A stretch of DNA of 64,000 nucleotides from Streptantibioticus_C sp963761325. Lineage in GTDB: Bacteria > Actinomycetota > Actinomycetes > Streptomycetales > Streptomycetaceae. Position 1 is the first letter of the stretch; every line of letters starts with the position of its first letter. The position numbers were made by a program, and so were the translations under genes. Location of the stretch: NCBI GenBank assembly GCA_963761325.1, contig CAVXGZ010000001.1, forward strand, positions 124,001 to 188,000. The letters are read 5' to 3'. The notes under the pieces were generated by a model that was given only the letters and a program-made list of their open reading frames with translations, did no database searches and was not told the DNA's origin. This document shows positions 59,635 through 64,000 of this stretch, piece by piece.

Positions 59635-60786
59635 CTAGTGAGGCTGGATCTCCCCGGTGGCCGGGAGCAGGAACTCCAGCGCTCCGGGAAGCCGGCTGGC
59701 CCAGGACGCCTCGTTGTGCGAACCGTTGGGGTCGAAGACGTAGAGCATGTCGTCGCCGCTGACCCAGCCGTCGGCGACCAGCGCGTCGCGGAAGGTCTCG
59801 GTCTGGGCCTCACCGTCGTCGTTGCCCCCGACGTCGAGGTAGATCCGCACCGGCTTCTTGCTCTGGTATGCCTGCACGGTGTGGGTGAACGACTCGTTGT
59901 CCCACCAGAAGCTGCTCGACATGCAGCCGACCGCTCCGTAGACCGTGCTGCGGGTCAGACCGGCGTAGCAGCTGAGCAGGCCGCCGAGGGATGATCCCAT
60001 CATCATCGTGTCCGGTGCGTCGGTGAGCGTCCGGTAGTGGGAGTCGATGTACGGCTTGAGGGTCTGCTGGATGAAGTCGAGGTAGGCGTCCGCGTTGCCG
60101 CCGCCGTACGTGGGATCGACGGTCGGCGTGTACTCGCTGATGCGGTCGGGCGTGTTGTCGATGCCCACCACGATCGCCTCTCTGACCTCGCCCTGGCCGA
60201 TCAGCTGGTCGAAGCTCTGCTCCACCCCCCAGTCGACGCCGTTGGGCGCGGTGGCGGGGTCGAACAGGTTCTGGCCGTCGTGCATGTACAGCACGGGGTA
60301 GCGCTTGGCGGTGTTCTCGTTGTAACTCGGCGGTAGGTAGAGGGTGATGTCGCGGCTGTTGTTCAGCTGCGGTGAGTAGAAGCCGGGGATGGTGACGAGC
60401 GAGCCCTGCGACGCCCCGAAGAACGGGTAGATGTCGATGGAACGCGGAGTTGACGCGGTCACCTGGTAGTTGCCGCCGGTGGACCACGTCGAGTCGTTGA
60501 TCAGCACCTTGAACTGGAAGCTGCTGAGCCCGGCCGGCGCCTGCCAGACCCAGACGTTGCCGGTGGTCCACGTCATCGGCTGGCCGGTGTCCCAGTTCAG
60601 GGGCGCCGTGTCGCCGCGGATGGTCAGCTCGTTTCCGAAGCCGGTGTCGTAGTGCACGTATATCGTGACCGGTTGGTCCTGGGCCCGAGCCTGCACCGCG
60701 CTCGGGCCGGCCCAGCCGGCCAGTGCGAGCAGGAGCGCGAGCAGCACTCCCACCCGAAATACGATCCGTCTGTTCCGCACACGCAT
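59635..60786 (-). CDS. secreted CBM20-esterase fusion
   Basis: The 383-residue protein has a signal peptide (about 1-30, RNRRIVFRVGVLLALLLALA), a starch-binding-like N-terminal domain (about 35-105, VTIYVHYDTGFGNELTIRGD and TGNVWVWQAP) and an enterochelin/esterase-D-type alpha/beta hydrolase with MHDGQNLFD, the nucleophile GSSLGG, and a final GSHNEASW His. It probably cleaves ester side chains of a polysaccharide outside the cell. ATG 60786 is chosen. Confidence 0.87.
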   Translation of the reverse strand: MRVRNRRIVFRVGVLLALLLALAGWAGPSAVQARAQDQPVTIYVHYDTGFGNELTIRGDTAPLNWDTGQPMTWTTGNVWVWQAPAGLSSFQFKVLINDSTWSTGGNYQVTASTPRSIDIYPFFGASQGSLVTIPGFYSPQLNNSRDITLYLPPSYNENTAKRYPVLYMHDGQNLFDPATAPNGVDWGVEQSFDQLIGQGEVREAIVVGIDNTPDRISEYTPTVDPTYGGGNADAYLDFIQQTLKPYIDSHYRTLTDAPDTMMMGSSLGGLLSCYAGLTRSTVYGAVGCMSSSFWWDNESFTHTVQAYQSKKPVRIYLDVGGNDDGEAQTETFRDALVADGWVSGDDMLYVFDPNGSHNEASWASRLPGALEFLLPATGEIQPH

Positions 60787-61779
60787 GCTCCGGACCTCCT
60801 CCTCCGTCATGGCCTCGGTCTGCGTACCGATGACGGCCCGTCGGGCGGTCGGCCCGGACACCGTGACGAGCGCGGCCCCCGAACAGCCGGGACCAAGTCC
60901 CGTCCCCCACCGCCCCGTTCGGGCCGCGCCTCATCGTGCGGATTCCTTCCCCTCGCACCGGCCGGCCTACCCTGCGGAGGGGCGGGTCTTCCGGGAGGGG
61001 TGGAGGTGCGTGTCCGGTGCGGTGGTGTCCACGGGTTCGGCCGTACGCGCCCTGGACCGCAACCGGCGCCAGCCGGCCACGGCGGCGGGACAACCGACCG
61101 GCCTCGGCCGCGCTACTGGTGCCGTCGACCACGGATGGTGCGGCTGCTCTACGAAGCGCTTTCCTGGCGGCGGAGTTCGCGCCAAGCCTCCGTGATCGAC
61201 AGGGCCACTTCACACACCCAAGCATCGTCCGCGGGGGGCATCACTGTAGTCGGCGCCCTTCCGGCCCTCCGGCGTCGTCCAGGGTTCCAGTCGGTGGACA
61301 TCCCCCCAACCCCGATCTACCAGACCCAGAACAGAGTTGACGAACTCCTGCCGTGAAAACCGGCTTTCCGCCCGCGTCCTCGTCACTGCACGCGTAGGCC
61401 AGGATGCCCGACGATTCGTAGGCGCAGTCCAACAGCTCCTGCTCGCACCGCGTGAGCCCGAGCCTGTCGTACACGCTGTCAGCCATGGGCGGATGGTGGC
61501 ACGCGGCGAGCCGCCCAGCGACTGCTTGCCTGTTCGACGGGAACCACCACGTTCCTCCGCCTAGGCATACGAGCCGTAGAACGAGCGAGTCTCCGAGGCG
61601 GCTGTCGGCTCGCTCCTCCACAGGCTGTGGAGGGGCGATGCGGGCGGGCGGGCGCAGGTCTCAACTCGGATGGAACGCAGCGCCTTCTCCCATGTGCGGT
61701 CCCGTCGGCCGCGATCCCTGCTGGCCGAGGCTGGGACGCTCGGCGTCGTCTGCCGGAAAGGGTTCATCGTGTTGCCGGC

Positions 61780-61990
61780 GTTTCTGGGCAAGGACGTCGA
61801 ACGGGCTGCTGTTCGCCGGAGAAATGGCGGCGGCATTCCGTCGCTGCAACTTCGGGCGGAAATGGCGGAAGACGCGGGCGAAAGTCGGATCGCCCACGCC
61901 TTCCGGTTCTACGGCCTGCGGCACGCCGGGCGGCAGAAAGCCGATCGGGCACGGATCCGGCGCGCGACGCATAAAAAAGTCCAGGCAACA
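61780..61990 (+). pseudogene. tyrosine recombinase (integrase) C-terminal remnant
   Basis: One frame reads LFAGEMAAAFRRCNFGRKWR then KTRAKVG; the next frame continues HAFRFYGLRHAGRQKADRAR. These are the conserved LFTG...RKWRKARA and FYDLRHT(A)G segments of phage-type tyrosine integrases, including the box II Arg-His pair. A frameshift separates them, and the final Tyr region is not seen. It lies 36 bases from the partial tRNA-Gly repeat. Confidence 0.75.
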
Positions 61991-62017
61991 AAAAATCCCC
62001 GGATCAATGAGCCGGGG
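61991..62017 (-). terminator. intrinsic-terminator-like hairpin by the partial tRNA-Gly
   Basis: CCCCGG (61997-62002) and CCGGGG (62012-62017) frame a 9-base loop; on the minus strand a U-rich tract follows. It matches the terminator after the intact tRNA-Gly in position and style, as expected if a whole tRNA 3' region was duplicated by integration. Confidence 0.6.
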
Positions 62018-62025
62018 CTGAATCG

Positions 62026-62069
62026 TGGAGCGGGTGACGGGAATCGAACCCGCGCTCTGAGCTTGGGAA
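62026..62069. repeat. attachment-site copy: 44-bp duplicate of the tRNA-Gly 3' half
   Basis: A 44-bp stretch (TGGAGCGGGTG...GCTTGGGAA) is identical to 63100-63143, the CCA end, T-arm, variable region and anticodon loop of tRNA-Gly. Sequence on the 5' side of the tRNA is absent here. This is the hallmark of an att site left by tyrosine-integrase-driven insertion at the tRNA gene. Confidence 0.85.
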
Positions 62070-62223
62070 TCACCGGGCTGTACGAGCCGGTTGCGGCTGT
62101 GATCTGCGCAAAGAGCCATGCGACTGGCCAGGGGAAAGGTCGCGAGGTGACCGCTGTTGACCGTGGCTCCCCGGTCGTTCTGGCACGCGTCTGGCACGAG
62201 GGTGCGTGCCTCGGCTCGGCGAT

Positions 62224-62487
62224 TCAGCCGGTCCAGGTGACCTGGGTGATAACGATGAGCTGGAGGCGCTCCAGCGCCAAGAAGAGGAAGAAGCCACGGC
62301 CGCCGAAGATGTCGAGGGTGCGCAGTCCGCCGCCGTGCAGGTTGCCGCGGCCCACCTGGGCGGCGTCGGGGCCGAGGATGACGAGTTGTTCGGCGAGCCG
62401 CTCGACCTCGGATGTGATCCCGACCGGAAGGCCACCGACGACGTGATCTGCGTCCGGGTCGTAGTCCCACGTCCAGGCATCGTTCAC
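62224..62487 (-). CDS. small partner protein of DUF6247 (toxin-like)
   Basis: The 87-residue protein starts at GTG 62487 (MNDAWTWDYDPDADHVVGGL) and contains GGGLRTLDIFGGRGFFLFLA, then VITQVTWTG. It fits small streptomycete proteins encoded next to DUF6247, resembling a RelE/ParE-type toxin fold in size. It overlaps the DUF6247 stop by four bases, so the pair is translationally coupled and could be a toxin-antitoxin module. Confidence 0.6.
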   Translation of the reverse strand: MNDAWTWDYDPDADHVVGGLPVGITSEVERLAEQLVILGPDAAQVGRGNLHGGGLRTLDIFGGRGFFLFLALERLQLIVITQVTWTG

Positions 62488-62840
62488 GCGGAGGACTCGC
62501 GGCGCGCGGCGTCCATGATCTGCCGGATCTCGGCGAGAACGGGTCGTGCGGAGTCCCGGTCGGCGGCGGTTTCGGCGGCCTGTTCCAACTCGCGCAGGCG
62601 GATCGCTCTGGCGGGGAAGCGCTGGATGGCGACGAAGTCTCCCCACCATGTGAGGAAGCTGCGCAGCGGTGTGATGGTGCTCTGAGCGGAGGCCTGTTCG
62701 ACGGCTTGGTCCAGGTGCTCCACGAAGGCCGGCAGATGCGCGGGGGCGATTTGGGCGACCGCTGATCGCAGCGCGCTGGGTGTCAGCGCGGGCATCGGGA
62801 TCAGCGGTGCATCTGTTGGGGAGGAGTGCTGCTCGGACAC
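62484..62840 (-). CDS. DUF6247 family protein (antitoxin-like)
   Basis: The 118-residue protein has APLIPMPALTPSALRSAVAQ and a helical core HLDQAVEQASAQSTITPLRS with WWGDFVAIQRFPARAIRLRE, matching DUF6247. Such proteins in streptomycetes sit before a small gene. It overlaps the partner by four bases and lies within the tRNA-Gly-bounded island. Confidence 0.75.
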   Translation of the reverse strand: MSEQHSSPTDAPLIPMPALTPSALRSAVAQIAPAHLPAFVEHLDQAVEQASAQSTITPLRSFLTWWGDFVAIQRFPARAIRLRELEQAAETAADRDSARPVLAEIRQIMDAARRESSA

Positions 62841-63064
62841 AGGACCGTCTCCTGACGGGTGGAGTGCTCTACCACCGGGAAGGTTGATGCCCGGGTGACG
62901 GGAGCGAGCCTACGCCGACTTCGCTTTCCCTGCGGCGGCGGAGAGCAGATCAGGCTTTGACCTACGGCTCAGGCGACCTGGCCGGACGCGGCACCTCGCG
63001 CGGATCCGACATGCCACGCGGAAAGAAATTTCACCTGATGCGTAAAGACGTCCGGACAAACGAA

Positions 63065-63093
63065 AAAGCCCCGAGCCATTCGGCTGGGGCTTT
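63065..63093 (-). terminator. intrinsic terminator of tRNA-Gly
   Basis: AAAGCCCC-G-AGCC (63065-63077) pairs with GGCT-GGGGCTTT (63082-63093), one bulged G, around ATTC. On the minus strand it is followed by TTTTTCG, a rare U tract for this genome, immediately after the tRNA gene. Confidence 0.8.
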
Positions 63094-63099
63094 ATCGGT

Positions 63100-63173
63100 T
63101 GGAGCGGGTGACGGGAATCGAACCCGCGCTCTGAGCTTGGGAAGCTCATGTTCTACCATTAAACTACACCCGC
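63100..63173 (-). tRNA. tRNA-Gly (anticodon CCC)
   Basis: A 71-nt cloverleaf plus encoded CCA on the minus strand: acceptor GCGGGTG/CACCCGC, D-arm TAGTTTAATGGTAGAAC, anticodon stem TGAGC/GCTCA with loop TTCCCAA (anticodon CCC) and T-arm with TTCGATT. The discriminator is U73, as in bacterial glycine tRNAs. It is used as an integration target: its 3' half is duplicated at 62026-62069. Confidence 0.95.
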
Positions 63174-63312
63174 GCGAGGAAGGCCGAGGGGGCCGTCGCG
63201 TGGTGGTTACTGTACCGCATGGGGTGGTGGGGGCGTGTCCGTGGCGGGGGGTCGGCGGGGGTGGGCTCTAGGGTGGTCGGGTCCGGCGTGTGGGACCAGA
63301 GGAAGGGGCTCG

Positions 63313-63498
63313 GTGGAGCAGCGGATGGTGCGGTGCGCGGAGGGGCACGTGTTTCCGACGGGGGTCTTCCCGTTGCAGCGGCTGGGGGCGGACCGGTTGG
63401 GACCGGGGCGGTTGATCCGGTGTCCGCGGTGCGGACGCTTGAGGCATGCGGTGCCGGTGGGCGCCGGGGACGTATCCTCGTCAGGTGCTTCTCTCTGA
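63313..63498 (+). CDS. small Cys-rich protein upstream of dcd
   Basis: The 61-residue protein starts at GTG 63313 (MEQRMVRCAEGHVFPTGVFP) with CPRCGRLRHAVPV near the end. The C..H and CPRC pattern suggests a zinc ribbon. It overlaps dcd by 14 bases and is, from memory, conserved in that position in streptomycetes; function unknown. Confidence 0.7.
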   Translation: MEQRMVRCAEGHVFPTGVFPLQRLGADRLGPGRLIRCPRCGRLRHAVPVGAGDVSSSGASL

Positions 63499-64000
63499 CA
63501 AGGACATCCGGGCCGAAATCGACACCGGGCGGGTACGGATCGATCCGTACGACGAGTCGATGGTCCAGCCGTCGAGCATCGACGTACGGCTGGACCGGTA
63601 CTTCCGGGTGTTCGAGAACCACCGCTATCCGAACATCGACCCCGCGGTCGAGCAGCCGGATCTGACGCGGCTGGTGGAGCCGGAGGGGGACGATCCCTTC
63701 ATCCTGCACCCCGGGGAGTTCGTGCTCGCCTCCACCTACGAGGTGATCACGCTCCCCGACGACGTGGCCTCGCGGCTGGAGGGCAAGAGCTCGCTCGGCC
63801 GCCTCGGCCTGCTGACCCACTCCACGGCCGGCTTCATCGACCCGGGCTTCTCCGGCCACGTCACCCTTGAGCTGTCCAACGTGGCCACCCTGCCGATCAA
63901 GCTGTGGCCGGGGATGAAGATCGGGCAGCTGTGCCTGTTCCGGCTCACCTCGCCCGCCGAGTTCCCCTACGGATCCGGCCGCTACGGATCGCGTTACCAG
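63485..64000 (+). CDS. dcd: dCTP deaminase (Dcd), 3' truncated by window end
   Basis: GTG 63485 begins LLSDKDIRAEIDTGRVRIDP and continues through MVQPSSIDVRLDRYFRVFEN, HPGEFVLAST, SLGRLGLLTH and STAGFIDPGFSGHVTLELSN with the catalytic Glu. dCTP deaminase (about 190 residues) makes dUTP from dCTP in thymidylate synthesis; about 172 codons are visible to the window edge. The start overlaps the small Cys-rich gene. Confidence 0.95.
   Translation, partial: MLLSDKDIRAEIDTGRVRIDPYDESMVQPSSIDVRLDRYFRVFENHRYPNIDPAVEQPDLTRLVEPEGDDPFILHPGEFVLASTYEVITLPDDVASRLEGKSSLGRLGLLTHSTAGFIDPGFSGHVTLELSNVATLPIKLWPGMKIGQLCLFRLTSPAEFPYGSGRYGSRYQ

Larger units (their letters stand above)
60787..62025. other. gene-poor accessory stretch
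   Basis: More than 1.2 kb without an intact gene. It includes the integrase remnant and a doubtful short minus-strand frame (61340-61486, MADSVYDRLGLTRCEQ) that has no known family; it may be a decayed gene. Confidence 0.45.

Noticed and set aside
1..64000. CRISPR arrays
   Set aside because: No regularly spaced repeats or cas genes were seen.

Overview
The window is high-GC actinobacterial DNA, most likely from a streptomycete-type genome (Streptomyces, Kitasatospora or a close relative). The evidence is the codon bias, the many families typical of that group (DUF7144, DUF5994, DUF6247, FemX, MbtH, a class E sortase signal LAETG), and a tRNA-Gly gene beside dcd at the right end. All protein names come from reading the translated sequence and from memory of families; no database search was run.

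Layout: 0-9 kb holds the first codons of an ATP-dependent DNA ligase, a DUF7144 membrane protein, a DUF1059 protein, a DHA2 efflux pump, a 2-hydroxyacid dehydrogenase, FemX, XdhC and a ClC channel convergent with a MarR regulator. Between 9.08 and 9.35 kb, just downstream of a DUF7873-like gene, lie two tandem tRNA-like elements whose 3' halves precede their 5' halves. Both acceptor stems pair 7/7, and outer helices close both precursors. This looks like a pair of circularly permuted tRNA genes and is the most unusual signal in the window. 10-13.5 kb holds an MbtH protein with a stand-alone adenylation-carrier didomain protein and an LAETG surface protein.

14-31 kb holds an AraC/VOC pair; a two-component system with a COG4705 membrane protein; a ferric-reductase-like/FMN-binding/ApbE/MFS operon suggesting extracytoplasmic flavin electron transfer; a secreted FN3 protein; an APC permease; a YihY protein; a divergent MBL-fold/CGNR pair; and an MFS transporter with GlxA and XRE regulators. 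31-48 kb holds MerR and TetR regulators, a clan-A glycosidase overlapping an aldo/keto reductase, a lipoprotein, a kinase/LuxR pseudogene, CorA, DUF5994, an MFS transporter, a secreted GH92 mannosidase with two copies of an accessory domain, an APH(6)-like kinase and a GH130-like enzyme, so alpha- and beta-mannoside use is a theme. 48-56 kb holds PhzF/LysR, a MurJ-like flippase, and an aldo/keto reductase split by a decayed insertion sequence.

56-63 kb is a decayed accessory region: broken GNAT, phosphotransferase and tyrosine-integrase genes, a GYD protein, a HIT protein, a TetR regulator, a secreted esterase, and a 44-bp duplication of the tRNA-Gly 3' half that frames a small island carrying a DUF6247 gene pair. 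The window ends inside dcd.

Regulatory DNA is readable in several places: a palindrome inside the ClC promoter spacer, operators in the divergent CGNR/MBL, TetR/glycosidase and LysR/PhzF gaps, a LacI-like site before GH92, two direct repeats upstream of the LAETG gene, and several long perfect terminator hairpins.
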